Source: Lamellibrachia columna
Lineage: Eukaryota; Annelida; Polychaeta; Sabellida; Siboglinidae
Direction of reading: 5' to 3'
NCBI GenBank assembly: GCA_963662155.1
Contig: OY759274.1
Location: 38,766,990 to 38,830,989 of the forward strand
Length of the DNA: 64,000 bases
Shown here: positions 20,673 through 33,820 of the stretch, one piece after another
Numbering within the stretch: the first letter of the stretch is position 1
Layout of the letters: each line of letters starts with the position of its first letter
Notes under the pieces: generated by a model
Database searches by the model: none
Seen by the model: the letters and a program-made list of their open reading frames with translations, nothing else
Told to the model about the DNA's origin: nothing
Made by a program: the position numbers and the translations under genes

Positions 20673-21044
20673 GTTGTAACTGCCGCAACCTGTAATCGAA
20701 ATAAACGAAACATCAATACCTGCATTAATATAAAATAATATGTCTCAGAAATCATAGGCTTACCTAGGCCTACCACGCAGCGCGAAACGCATGAGCGCTT
20801 GTTTTATATGTAAATCATTTAAGATAACGTAAACACAAACATGTTGTTCTGGTGTCACATTCATACATTTGACCCTTCGGCTGAAATCTAACATGCACAC
20901 TATTTTTTTTTACCCGGCCATCTTGGACTCCACATTTCAACTTGGCACATTTAGAATCTCGGAGAGGTGAGGCAAATGGTGGGCCAATCTTAGTCACGTG
21001 TGGTGCAACAGGTTATTCACGAAACAATTCTTATTCCAAAGCCA

Positions 21045-21975
21045 CATGGCCCAAATTTGCAGATGACACAAAAGTATTCAGAGAGGTTACTAATGATACA
21101 GATAAACAAAGTTTACAGGATGATCTAGAAAAATGGCAAATGTTATTCAATTTTGGGAAGTGTAAATGTATACACATAGGACATGGTAACATGGACGAAG
21201 AATATAAAATAGGGGATGCTGTACTAGGTAAAACCACACAAGAAAAGGACTTAGGAGTAACATTTAGTGGTGACATGGAAGTTTCAGAGCAAGGTGGTAT
21301 TGCTGCTTCGAAACGAAATCAAATTATAGGGCTAATTAGGAGAACTATCGTGTATAAGGAGAAACAGCTAATTGCACCCCTGTACAAAGCAATAGTTAGA
21401 CCACATTTGTAATATTGTATACAAGCATGGATACCATATCGTAAAAAGAACAAAGACAAGCTAGAAAGAATAAAACGAAGATCAACTAAAATGATTCCAG
21501 AATTGAGACCTTAGTTACGAAAGTCGCTTATTACAATGTGGTTTGACAACACTAGAGACCAGGAGACTAAGAGGAGACCAAATAGAAGTGTTTAAAATAG
21601 TGAATGGTTATGAGGATGTTTTCAAACTTAAAGAGGCAATACATAATATGTTGACAGGAATATGTTCTTCAAATATAAAGAAGGCAGTAGAACCAGATGA
21701 CACAAAGCAGCATTAGTGAAGGAGCAGTGTAGGTTGGACATGAGAAAGTACTCTTTCTCACAGAGGGTGATAAATGAATGGAACAAACTGATTGTGTTAA
21801 TGCTAGTAGTGTGAATATGTTTAAAAATAGAATTGACAGATATTTGATAAGGGCGGGCTACACATAGATGAGAAAATTGTTGGACTCTCGATAATCCAAT
21901 GGCTTCCTTGTCCACTTGCCATCAGGAACTTGTTGTTTGGGATGGCAACCTTGTTAAACCTTGTTAAATACCCCC
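21045..21975 (+). mobile_element. CR1-like LINE, 5'-truncated reverse transcriptase and C-terminus
   Basis: Starts at the catalytic motif (KFADDTKVF, 21054 on) and continues through WQMLFNFGKCKC, EKDLGVTFS, IVRPHL, then TAA in place of the next residue. Broken frames follow for the C-terminal part (RRLRGDQIEVFKI near 21570; EQCRLDMRKYSFSQRVINEW near 21720). It ends with the shared 3' UTR block (GGACTCTCGATAATCCAATG near 21883) and a C-rich tail. Compared with the copy at 42.5 kb, about 8 codons are missing before WQMLF. Confidence 0.85.
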
Positions 21976-22107
21976 CCCCAGACGCCACTGTGTGCAGACA
22001 TTTGGGCCATACGCAGGATCGAAGAATGCTGAGACTGATTGTGGGGACAGATTTAGTGGATAAAAGACACAATGAAGACATAGGAAAGGAAATGGATAAG
22101 GTGTGCA

Positions 22108-22300
22108 TGTTAGATGAATAGAGGTCGGACTGTCGGTCGAGGGGACCGGCGTTCGAAACCACCTGCTGCCGTTTAAAAATTTGTTGGGGCAATTTCATTC
22201 ACCCCACTTTGCTTGTATCTTTCGGAAGAGACACTAAAAGAGCTATTAGTCCCTTCTACTTGGTGTCTATGCCAGGGGAAGTAAACGATCCCACGCATAG
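22108..22300 (+). repeat. SINE-like unit with B-box-like motif
   Basis: GCGTTCGAAACC at 22150-22160 resembles a tRNA-type B box. About 100 bp later TTCTACTTGGTGTCTATGCC and AGGGGAAGTAAA occur, and this block recurs at 13340-13374 (TTCTACCTGGTGTATACGCC). Occurrence at two loci plus a pol III-like motif suggests a tRNA-derived SINE. The A box is not convincing. Confidence 0.4.
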
Positions 22301-23027
22301 AAATGGAAAAAACAGTGGTGTATCTAGGATCTCACAAAGTGGAGGCCAAGGGGGTCCAACCTTAAGCACCCATTAGTTTACCATGCTACCATGTAGTGGC
22401 GCAACACGTTACATACCGAAAAAAACAAAGCATTAAGCCATAGGCGGCCATGGTCCAATGCCTCTCCCCTAAATATTCCACTGAAGAAAAAACCTGTCAT
22501 AGACTCACTAACTCCAGACAAGAAAATATCTTCTGTGTTAGCTAAACAGGGTTGTTTCGAGTTAGTTGTCATAAGTCATGAACTATGAAAGATCGGACTG
22601 CGGTGGTTCGGATATGTTATGTATATATAGAAGAAGATAATGCGACATAGGATGCCTGGAGGCTGCCGGGGCCTGGGTGGCAAACGCAGCAGAGGCCGGC
22701 AACGGGTAAGAAAGAGAGACGTTGTGAGGATAGACGTGGATTGTGAAGGAGGACGCAGTGGACAGGACATCGTGCTTGAGGAGGATCTGAGCGGTCACTC
22801 TCAATAGGGAATAAAAGGGTGATGTAAATAGAATGATTAATCTTAGTGTGGCACTTTGCTCAAATGTAATAGGCCTACTAATAAGAATACGAACATTAAT
22901 ACTAATCTGTATTAAACCACACGAAACGAGCGATAATTTAATTGTCTTATTTTGAATCGCTTCAACAGAAATGTTCTTTTAATGATTTTATACGTGCTAA
23001 TAATTATACGTGCCAACATACCGCGCA
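22301..23027. other. No gene recognised
   Basis: Short ORFs occur on both strands without recognisable motifs. The stretch is unique-looking sequence apart from minor G-rich patches near 22650-22700. Confidence 0.4.
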
Positions 23028-23110
23028 GTCTTCTGTAGTAAGCCTCGGTTTGCGAAACCAAGATGGCGCCAACGGTCAAGAAAAGAACCAAGACGAACGT
23101 CAGATGGCGA
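23028..23110 (+). repeat. Dispersed repeat with AAGATGGCGCC, inverted copy at 49.25 kb
   Basis: About 85 bp here matches the reverse complement of about 49252-49345. Shared blocks are GTCTTCTGT.GTAAGC, AAACCAAGATGGCGCC and CCAAGACGAACGTCAG. The AAGATGGCGCC core resembles a YY1 site, but no promoter function is shown. Confidence 0.65.
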
Positions 23111-23666
23111 CTCCTGCAATGTCAATCAATTCGTGACAAAAAGGCGAAATGTATGTTTTCTCGTGCAATGGAATGCATCAGACGAATGAATGATGTGTTC
23201 CCATCATGGTTGTGTGAGTCCTAGCAGTCAGGTTTGTTCCTCTAGATGTCAATTTAGTCGTGTGATTTACTCGTGTCATAGTTACTATAACACAAGAAGA
23301 GTCATAATAGTTGGCCTAACATTGATTATTACCATGAAAAGATAACATGGAAATCAAATGGGTGTGTGGTATTTGCTGTAAAATGTGAGATAGGTTCGTA
23401 AAAATAATGCGATTTAGATTTCATGGTTTGTGAAATCCTGTAAAACATGTTAGATAGTTCAAGAGAGCTTACAGTGGTAGGTCTGCACATCGGTGCCAAC
23501 ATGCTTTGAAAACGGCCGAGACAAGCTACCTATGGGAAATGCCATGTATAGACACCGCTATTATCATCCTCTATTTTAAAACCGTGTATGTCTTGACTAT
23601 TTAATATTCATAATTGGTATTGGTTGTACGATATCCATCAAGTTATACTCCAATGTATATTTTACT

Positions 23667-23843
23667 AGCCGAGTTACCCGACACTGCGCAGGGAGAAAAG
23701 GCAGCCATGTGCTGATCTACACTACTGACTATATACGTCAGTTGTATTTTCTAGTTAACGTTGTGGACAGCTACAAAGTTAAAGCAGGGTCTCTGCATAA
23801 CTACAATTTTATTTTAATGTAGCCAGCGTATGTACACTATTTG

Positions 23844-23913
<70 letters not shown>

Positions 23914-24292
23914 ACGATTTCTACCCATAAACACATCTATGGCGTACAAACAAACTTCAATAACTTGAAAAGTATAAAACATTACTGCATACATCCAGCG
24001 GCAAATGTGGAGGCATAATTAGTATCTTTACGATGACATAGAAAACAAATTATTCCACTGTTGCAACTTCTGCTACAGCCGTTTTAAACTGTTGAACCCC
24101 CCACCCCCCCCCCCCCCCCCACCCCCACCGGAGGCCCCCCGTGGGGATGGTTCCACATCCATCCCGTCCCATGTCCGTCAAAAGAGACCCCTGGATCACC
24201 TTGCAAAATTTCGTCCAGATCAAATGCGGCCGTTTACAAAACACAACGAACAAACAAACAAACAGACACTTTGCTTTCTAATATTAGATTTT
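23667..24292. repeat. Probable dispersed element interrupted by (TA)n and poly-C
   Basis: Starts TACTAGCCGAGTTACCCGAC and ends with (ACAAACAA)n near 24248 and CTAATATTAGATTTT. This start/end pattern resembles a class of short RTE-tail-like repeats in invertebrates (recognised from memory, not confirmed). It contains a (TA)n run at 23845-23911 and a C/A-rich tract at 24098-24130. Confidence 0.4.
23845..23911. repeat. (TA)n microsatellite
   Basis: Sixty-seven bases of uninterrupted TA dinucleotide. Confidence 0.95.
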
Positions 24293-25751
24293 GAACATGC
24301 ACGCACTGAGCATGTTGACATCACTGGGGAAACCTCATGCGAGAAATTGATTATGTTCATCCTAGCTCACCATCGCGTAACATGTCACACGTATACTGTT
24401 CAGCATAGTTCACTATCACGTAACAAAAGTCACAACAACACGAGTCACGTACATTCTCTATTACCTTATGGTTTTGGACATATTAATTTTTAGTTTTAGT
24501 GTTACACTGGATGTACAATATGTTTAATTAAATGGGAGATACCGTAAATAAAGACGGTACATGACCGTTAATAATGCAGTAATTTCTAAGAGTGTACGTC
24601 GCATGTATATGTGCTGCTGTTGTTATTGTACTGCAATGTTACTGTTGGTAATATGCTTGTAGAAAACCGTCAATACTCACATCGTTGTTTCTTGTTTCGT
24701 GTCTGAGAGAACGAAGACGTCGATGTTAGTTCTGCAGGTGTCGTTGATGACTCTGATTCTGTCCCGTGGGTTTATATAGGAAAGGTGTAGAAGGACGTCC
24801 GGTCTTTTAACATTCTTGTATCACGCATCGGTCGTTAATGCGCACGACAGGAGTGTCAAAGGCGCCAATGTTGCATTGTTGGGGATGGGCATGGCAACGT
24901 CGCACTAGAAATTGGAATCAACAACGCGTGCCGGAACTAACCACACAACAGGTAGTTTTAGTTCAATTACCTGCGAATGCTTGAGCAGTTTCTACGGGGA
25001 GTGGCCGCTCAGATCTTCGTACGTCACGTCTTCCCTTACTTATATTTCTGCCACCTTCATGTCACGCTTGACTGCACCCCTCATTCTTACCCGTTGTCAA
25101 CTCCTACTATGTTTGAAAGATATCAAAAATATCCCCTTAATCCAGCATAGCATTCCAACTGCCATTCTCTCAAAACTTGTTTATTCATTCTTGCGAATGA
25201 TTCACATTTACACAAATCTCCCAATGTGACTGACCTACAACACTTTGTTACCTGCCTTTGTTGTAAGTTCCGGCATGTTGATTCCAATTTCTGTTTTCTT
25301 TACCGCACTAAACAAGTTACTCACACCTTAATCACACTGGCATCTGTAATGGCCTACCTAGTCACGATCGCCCAGCAGGGAAGGCACAATACTCGTGTTA
25401 CTTTTGTAAACATAGTGTAAATGATTACAAAATAGAACCCTAGAAGTATTGTAAATACTTGTAAACATATTGTAAATTCTTGCGCAATATTTCCGTTTTA
25501 TAATATAATATGCATTTCAATATTTAATAATAATAATAATAACATTAAGACACGGTCTTGTGAAAATATTGTTTAATTCATATTCAACGCATTTTTATCC
25601 AACAGTTTAATAATACAATATACACAAATCACATCACTATCCGGTATTGCAAAAAGTAAACCAAACATATAATTATAATTGCAATACTTTTGAAAAATAT
25701 TGCAGATACATTGCACTCGTAATTTTCAAAAATTTCAAAAAGCACGACAGC
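24293..25751. other. No gene recognised
   Basis: Contains ORFs up to 105 codons (24912-25229) without domain signatures. Near 25400-25470 the motif TTGTAAATA/TTGTAAACATA repeats loosely. No feature can be supported. Confidence 0.4.
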
Positions 25752-25803
25752 ACCACGGCAATACACCACGGCAATACACCACGGCAATACACCACGGCAA
25801 TAC
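25752..25803. repeat. 13-bp tandem repeat, four perfect units
   Basis: ACCACGGCAATAC is repeated four times without interruption. 13 is not a multiple of 3, so each frame crosses different codons. Confidence 0.95.
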
Positions 25804-26469
25804 ACAATAGACTGGGTATTATTCCCACCCCTCTCACCGCAACAGTACAACAGAGGCTCCTTTCACGCACACCTGTCATGCATAATCTGTGTTGTAAAAG
25901 ACCGGATATGTTGGGATTTTTCAGACACGAATCACAGAAACAACGATGTGAGTAGTCAGGTCGAGATTTGTCTATATTTGGGAAAAAAACACGTTCTGAA
26001 CATGAAAAAGATATGCAGGACTGTCACACATGGAGCAGTATCGTGACAAACATTTACGTGATATAAAGTTGCACTTATTTTCTATATGCATGTAACTAAC
26101 GATACTAATGTAGCAAAATGTATATCTGACAGCAGCTTGCATAAGGCTACACGCGACCTATGTTTCAATGTTGCTTTCGTATTTGGGTAATTCCATGGTT
26201 ACTAATGTTATATTTTGAGCAGATCTTAAAGCCAGTTTTTGAGTGTATTGAATAGTATGTAGATAAAAAGTTATGTTTCGGGTAAGTATTGTAACGTTCC
26301 TAATGACACTCAGATTATATCATGTGTATATGGTACACACATGGTATCATAATTTCTCGATTACTTGAGAAATTAAGATATATTTCAAAAAATATTGTAA
26401 CCCCTTATATTAACAATAGCATATATAATTATATTGGACATTTTCTAAGCTGCCATAATAATAATAATA

Positions 26470-28355
26470 GTCCCCACCCCACATTACCGGTCTTCTGTCA
26501 CTGTCATCTGTCCCCACCCCACCCCACATTATTGGTCTCCTGAAACTGTCACCAGTCCCCATCCCACCCCCACATTACTGGTCTCTTGTCACTGTCATAT
26601 GTCCCTACCCACCCCCTAATATACAGCTCCAATGCCACTGTTATCTGTCCCCACCCCATCCCCTAATATACTGCTCCCCTGCCACTGTTATCTGTCCCCG
26701 TCCCCTAATATACTGCTCCCCTGCCACTGTTATCTGTCCCCGTCCCCTAATATACTGCTCCCCTGCCACTGTTATCTGACCCCACCCCATACCCTAATAT
26801 ACTACTCCCCTGTCACTGTCATCTGACCCCACCCCATCCCCTAATATACTGATCCCCTGTCACTGTTATCTGTCCACACCCCATCCCCTAATATACTGGG
26901 GTTCTGTCACTGTTATCTGTCCCCATCCCATCCCCTAATATACTGATCCCCTGTCACTGTTATCTGTCCACACCCCATCTCCTAATATTCTGATCCCCTG
27001 CCACTGTTATCTGTCCACACCCCATCCCCTAATATTCTGGTCTCCTGTCACTGTTATCTGTCCCTACCCCATCCCCTAATATACTGATCCACTTTCACTG
27101 TTATCTGTCCACACCCCATCCCCTAATATACTGATCCCCTGTCACTGTTATCTGTCCACACCCCATCCCCTAATATACTGATCCCCTGTCACTGTTATAT
27201 GTCCCTACCCCATTTCCTAATATACTGGTCCCCTGTCACTGTTATCTGTCCCCATCCCATCCCCTAATATACTGGTCTCCTGTCACTGTTATCTGTCCCC
27301 ACCCCATCCGCTAATATACTGATCCCCTGTCACTGTTATCTGTCCCCATCCCATCCCCTAATATACTGGTCCCCTGTCACTGTTATCTGTCCCTACCCCA
27401 TCTCCTAATATACTGATCCCCTGTCACTGTTATCTGTCCCCACCCCATCCCCTAATATACTGATCCCCTGTCACTGTTATCTGTCCCCATCCCATCCCCT
27501 AATATACTGGTCCCCTGTCACTGTTATCTGTCCCCATCCCATCCCCTAATATACTGGTCTCCTGTCACCGTTATCTGTCCCCACCCCATCCCCTAATATA
27601 CACTGTTATCTGTCCCCATCCCATCCCCTAATATACTGATCCACTGCCACTGTTATCTGTCCCCATCCCATCCCCTAATATACTGGTCCCCTGTCACTGT
27701 TATCTGTCCCCATCCCATCCCCTAATATACTGGTCTCCTGTCACCGTTATCTGTCCCCACCCCATCCCCTAATATACACTGTTATCTGTCCCCATCCCAT
27801 CCCCTAATATACTGATCCCCTGTCACTGTTATCTGTCCCCATCCCATCCCCTAATATACTGATCCCCTGTCACTGTCATCTGTCCTCACTCCCCCCAAAA
27901 TACCGGTCTCTTGTCACTGTCATCTGTCCCCATCCCATCCCCTAATATACTGATCCCCTGTCACTGTCATCTGTCCTCACTCCCCCCAAAATACCGGTCT
28001 CTTGTCACTGTCATCTGTCCCCACCCCTCCCCACATTACCGGTCTCCTATCAATGTCATCTGTCCCCACCCCACCCCCACATTACTGGTCTCTTGTCACT
28101 GTCATCTGTCCCCACCCCTCCCCACATTACCGGTCTCCTATCAATGTCATCTGTCCCCACCCCACCCCCACATTACTGGTCTCTTGTCACTGTCATCTGT
28201 CCCCACCCCTCCCCACATTACCGGTCTCCTATCAATGTCATCTGTCCCCACCCCACCCCCACATTACTGGTCTCTTGTCACTGTCATCTGTCCCCACCCC
28301 ACCGCCACATTACTGGTTTCTTGTCACTGTCATCTGTCCCCACCCAACTTCCTAA
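26470..28355. repeat. 47-bp minisatellite of about 1.9 kb with a 91-bp higher-order part
   Basis: About 40 units of a 47-bp pyrimidine-rich repeat: TATCTGTCCCCATCCCATCC, then CCTAATATACTGG, TCCCCTGTCACTGT. At the right end the monomers pair into a 91-bp dimer (GGTCTCCTAT recurs at 28041, 28132 and 28223). Near 27600 and 27775 two shortened units lack the TGGTCCCCTG segment, each in the same local context, pointing to a block duplication. Pro-rich ORFs across the array are artefacts. Confidence 0.95.
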
Positions 28356-28385
28356 TACGCACTTTATTTGGTATCCTGTCAGATT

Positions 28386-28526
28386 CATCCCTTCTGAAAA
28401 TATACCATCGTATACCATGGTATATCATGGTATTTACCATGGTTTACCATGATTTACCATGGTTTACCTGTTTCAAAACACCATGGTATAACATGGCAGT
28501 TACCATGGTATATTTTCATAAGGGTG
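28386..28526. mobile_element. Palindromic MITE, copy 1 (CCATGGTA-rich)
   Basis: A 141-bp element whose ends are inverted: CATCCCTTCTGAAAATATAC on the left and GTATATTTTCATAAGGGTG on the right. The interior is built of ATACCATGGTA-type palindromes around CCTGTTTCAAAACACCATGG. A related copy lies at 48688-48807 with the inner block in the opposite orientation. No clear target-site duplication is seen. Confidence 0.75.
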
Positions 28527-29240
28527 GAACCATGTCATTAGGGTGCACGCGAAACCATGCAGTTCGCCGATATATGGCTACTCTTGAGTGCCGAATGAGC
28601 GTCCCTATACGCGTATTTATTCGATGAAAAATGCCACCCTATACGCACCTTATTTGGCACTATACTGTTATTAAATTTTAACATTTGTGCCAGCCTATAT
28701 TCTCCGCTAATCGTGGCAAATTATGCAGGTTATAACTTTTAGGAGAGCAATTGTTCTCAATCCCTATTGCTAGAGCTAATCAATCATCCACGGAGCGGTT
28801 TACCGCTCACGATAAAATCACTTGCTCACAACTGGAGCTGCATGTGGCTATTAGTTAAAACGCCATTATCACCGCGTAAACCGACCGTAATTGGCCGCTG
28901 TTCACAGCGCCTCAAACCGGTCTTAACCGGCTGGCGGCGGTTTTTCCCCTGAAACGGGCTTGCGTATTCAATTCAATAAAACTTTAATGTCCATTTAAAA
29001 ACAGAAATTTCCAGGTTTTTCCGCTCATATAAAATTTGGTTACTATATCTGCGGTGACGCGAATACGCACAAAGTTTATGCATATTCGGCAGAAAATACC
29101 CCGCGATCCGCATAGTTTTCTAGGGACGCCTTGGCTTTACGTCGAGTAAAAAATTGCTTTGGCGCTAAAAAAGACAAATATACTAGTGACTTTTTCGCAC
29201 TGTACTATTATTTGTTTTGAACAATTTGCTCCCCTATGTG
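28527..29240. other. No gene recognised
   Basis: Non-coding sequence between the MITE and the long (TGCG)n tract. ACGCACCTTATTTGGCA at 28634 echoes ACGCACTTTATTTGGTA at 28356, on the other side of the MITE. Confidence 0.4.
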
Positions 29241-30394
<1,154 letters not shown>

Positions 30395-30714
30395 CAAAAT
30401 ATATTATTTTCCCAATCATGCATATTTAAAATCTAAATATGCATGCCACTTGGTGAATCACTATGGAGTGATCTTAGCCTTAGGTAGGCACTTCAAACAA
30501 AAATGAGATATCATGGTAGAACATTGGCAATTGATTTAAATGAAAGGTGACGTGTAAAGGAACCAAAAACTGTTTATTTTATCAATATATCTTTATTAGA
30601 GCCAAAGATATTATGATTTTAATGCGGTTAAAATCCGAAAATTTTGTGTATCTTGTATAAAGGCAAAAGTCTCTCATTTTTGTGTTATTTTTCAATAAAT
30701 GTATGATTAAAATG

Positions 30715-31440
30715 GCATAACTTTTTTGTTTGTATATATATTTTAATCATTTCTTCAGGAGTTGCAAGCACATTAAGTAGGGTCATAGATATACATAGTC
30801 CAGTCATGTATCATTAATAGTAACTCAGTTAATGCAATTAATAAGTCAATATTGGCTATTTAGTGCATGAATTCAACTGACTGACACATTTTGATAAAAG
30901 GCAATAACTTCCATGATTATGAAGATATTTGTATAATTTGTTCAGGGTTTACAAACTCATTAACAAGGGTCATACAAATACATCACCCACTCATTTCATA
31001 ACTCATTTTATGCAATTAATAAGTCAACATTGGTTAATTAATGCGCAACCTCAACAGACCAACACCTTTTAATAAAAGGCCATAACTTCCATGATTATGA
31101 AGATATTTGCATAATTTGTTCAGGGTTTACAAATTCATTAAACAAGGTCATAAAATATACATAACTCAATTGATGCAATTAATAAGTCAATATTGGCTAA
31201 TAAATGCACAAACGCAACAGGTCAACACTTTTTTTATAAAAGGCCATAACTTCAATCATTATGAAGATATTTGTATAATTTCAAAACGCATTAAGTAGGG
31301 TCATAAATATACATTAGTCATCATTAATAGTAACTCAATTAATAAGTCAACAATGGCTAATTAGCAAGCTATTTCATCAGACCAAATCATTTCAATAGAA
31401 AGCCATAACATCCATGATTATGAAGTTATTTGTATAACAT
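30715..31440. repeat. Satellite-like tandem repeat, four to five units of 160-180 bp
   Basis: The block CCATAACTTCCATGATTATG, AAGATATTTGTATAATTTG, GGGTCATA.ATATACA, GCAATTAATAAGTCAATATT recurs with landmark starts near 30900, 31078, 31241 and 31401. Spacing is about 178, 163 and 160 bp. Units are diverged by substitutions and small indels. Confidence 0.85.
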
Positions 31441-31944
31441 TTGGGCAGAGCCTGGTCTTTCATTCCCTGCCAAATATGTATATATACATACACATGCACG
31501 CACGCACGCACACACAAAGAACACCAAAATAATTTTGCGTATTGACAATGATGAAATAATTGTTTGAGAAATATATACTAATTGGTGTTCCATATAGGGT
31601 ACTAAATGTTTTTTTGTGAAGAAAAACAATGCCATTGCATAAATATTACACAATTTATTACATATTTCAGTCACTTTTGTCATAAAATAATGTTGACTTT
31701 ACATTGTGCAATTCAACATGATGTAATTTTTATAATTTTTTTACAGTATTTCATTGTTGAATCCAACATTTCTTGTGTTGAATGGACAACGGCTGCAAGA
31801 TTCTACATTATTCCATCTACGAGCCAAGTGCATGATGATTTTTCACAGTACACTGTATGCTGTCTTAACCAATAAAGTATATATATTTTTTATGATATGT
31901 TAATATAATGTTACTAATATAAATATATATATATATACACACAC

Positions 31945-32170
31945 AAGTGTTTTGCATTCTATGTGAAGCCCCTGCACAGCTGGCCATAGACAAATATTTC
32001 ACACCAGCTGACGTTGCTGGCTGGCAAGGGTGACCATGAACAACACTCCCAACTGCCCTCGACAAAGATCTGCTGGAAGTCAGCAAGCGTCTTCAAAACC
32101 AGCAAATATCTATACTGGCTGAGATCGCATAACCGAAATCTATGGAAGAACTTCAGCCAGAGCATCTTTA
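31945..32170 (+). pseudogene. Coding-like fragment of unknown family
   Basis: A frame reads CILCEAPAQLAIDKYFTPAD VAGWQG, with two stops, then TLPTALDKDLLEVSKRLQNQ, a stop, and SMEELQPEHL ending TAA before an AATAAA at 32171. Composition and helix-like periodicity look protein-derived, but at least three in-frame stops are present. It lies 1.2 kb upstream of the SET/recombinase gene and on the same strand, so it could be a decayed upstream exon or an unrelated retrocopy. Family not recognised. Confidence 0.3.
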
Positions 32171-33329
32171 AATAAAATTTATTTAAATGAATCATACATT
32201 TCTTGCTGCAGTTATGATTTGGTCTAATTATCTTGATTCTGCATGTAAATATTGTAACATTGGCACTGGCAGCTTGTCACAAAATGTCTTGTTGTAATTC
32301 AATAATTAATTGTAACTGTTTTACAAGTATTTTAACTAAAAAATGACTTAACAATTAGTTTCCACTCAATGAATAAAACACTTAATAACAATCAGTTTGT
32401 ACTCAATGAATAAAATAATTAATTGTTCTTGTAATTGAGAATATAAATCTCTTGCGCAGTGTTTTTATGTATTTTTTTAAATCATTGAAAAATTGCATTA
32501 TTTTTTATTCTTGTATTTTTCTAGGTTTTATCCAAGACCCACACAACATAAACATTAATATAATATCATGTAAAACAGATGGTATTGGCTTTGTAGTAAA
32601 TTCAATTCAGAGAAATGTAAATAAGCGATCATTTCGTTCTGGAGACTCGTTCTCACTGTCACAGATCCGTAAAACTTCACAATGTTGCGGTTGACTAAAA
32701 CCACATTTCGCGTTCGCGCGGAAACAAGATATTTCCCCCACATACTAACTTCGACATATAGAAGGCAACCACAACATTGAAATATTCTGAGGAATTCGAT
32801 GAAGTTGTGCTACTTGCATTTGAAATACACCTATGAAGTCTAACTTACATTTTGTAAGCTTTATTTTGGTCCAATTTCGATAAGAAAAACATGACACGAA
32901 AGTTAACTTATCGCTTTCAAAGGTGCCATCAAAGCTGACGAAAATGAATGGAAGCAGCCGATAAAACAAGCGGCGAAACAAAACGTTAACGAGATTCCAG
33001 TAATCGTAACGGCGTTAAATCGTGAACGGATTTTCGTGCGCGCGGAACAACTGAGTCAGCGCATTTTGTTGAAGTGCCTATCTTAGGAATCATTTCTACT
33101 TTTATGTACAGTTACTAGACTCAGTACTAAGGTATATGTTTCAGGATGCATTACTGTTACAATTCTGTAAATAATACATTTTAGCGACCATCAATATATT
33201 CAGTTACAACATTAAATCTGTTTCTGCATTTCCCGTGTATGTGATGCCACATTAAAAGCTAGCATATCTAATAAGAATGTACGTAATGATTTGTGTTTGA
33301 CGTACGTGGTTTGATCTTCTTTAATCTAG
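32171..33329. other. Upstream of the SET exon; one doubtful exon
   Basis: Mostly non-coding. At 32525-32590 a TTTTTCTAG acceptor leads into DPHNININIISCKTDGIGFV, faintly similar to the segment before the first SET motif. It is not strong enough to call. Positions 32700-33060 are locally richer in CpG. Confidence 0.3.
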
Positions 33330-33513
33330 TGGCAACATAAGGCGAAGGCGTGTGTGTCATGGTGTTTTCGCAAAGCACAACTTTGACAAATGAGCCTTTC
33401 TTTTACACTATCAAGGATAACTTCTTTCATGCAAGAAAGCTTTAAGCCAATTCTGCAGAAGAGCGAGCATTCATATACTACTTCAAGAACAGTCAGAGTG
33501 GGTGTACAATGTG
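33330..33513 (+). pseudogene. SET N-terminal exon
   Basis: Acceptor TTTAATCTAG, donor GTGAGG. The frame gives HGVFAKHNFDK, TGA (33391-33393), AFLLHYQG, TAA (33418-33420). After a shift of frame near 33460 it gives ERAFIYYFKNSQSGCTM. The final two bases (TG) combine with T at 33821 to make Cys before VDTA, the expected CVDAT-like SET motif. Confidence 0.7.
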
Positions 33514-33820
33514 GTGAGGTTGCCTTTTCACTGTAGAAATATGCCCCTCATGGACCAGTGTATGTTTGTAAATACCTAAGCATTCTGAGACATTTTGATA
33601 CTATGAGAAATATATATGTTATGATATATACACGAATGCTAGAATTATGTTGATGAATATCTTAGCTGCTTCCAACTAAGCATTAAAGTATAGCTTATGT
33701 AAATGTTCTGGAAAGTTTATGGAGTTGAATATAATGGTCAACAGTTTATAATAGGATATATGTAATGACAACTCTCCAAGTATTTGTCCATTTAAATGCC
33801 TAATACTACATATTGTTCAG

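Noticed and set aside
26470..28355. CRISPR array
   Set aside because: Units are contiguous 47-bp repeats without unique spacers, and the genome is eukaryotic.
27911..28627. 238-codon Pro/His-rich ORF
   Set aside because: It follows the 47-bp minisatellite, whose length is not a multiple of three. The encoded peptide changes frame from unit to unit and there is no domain.
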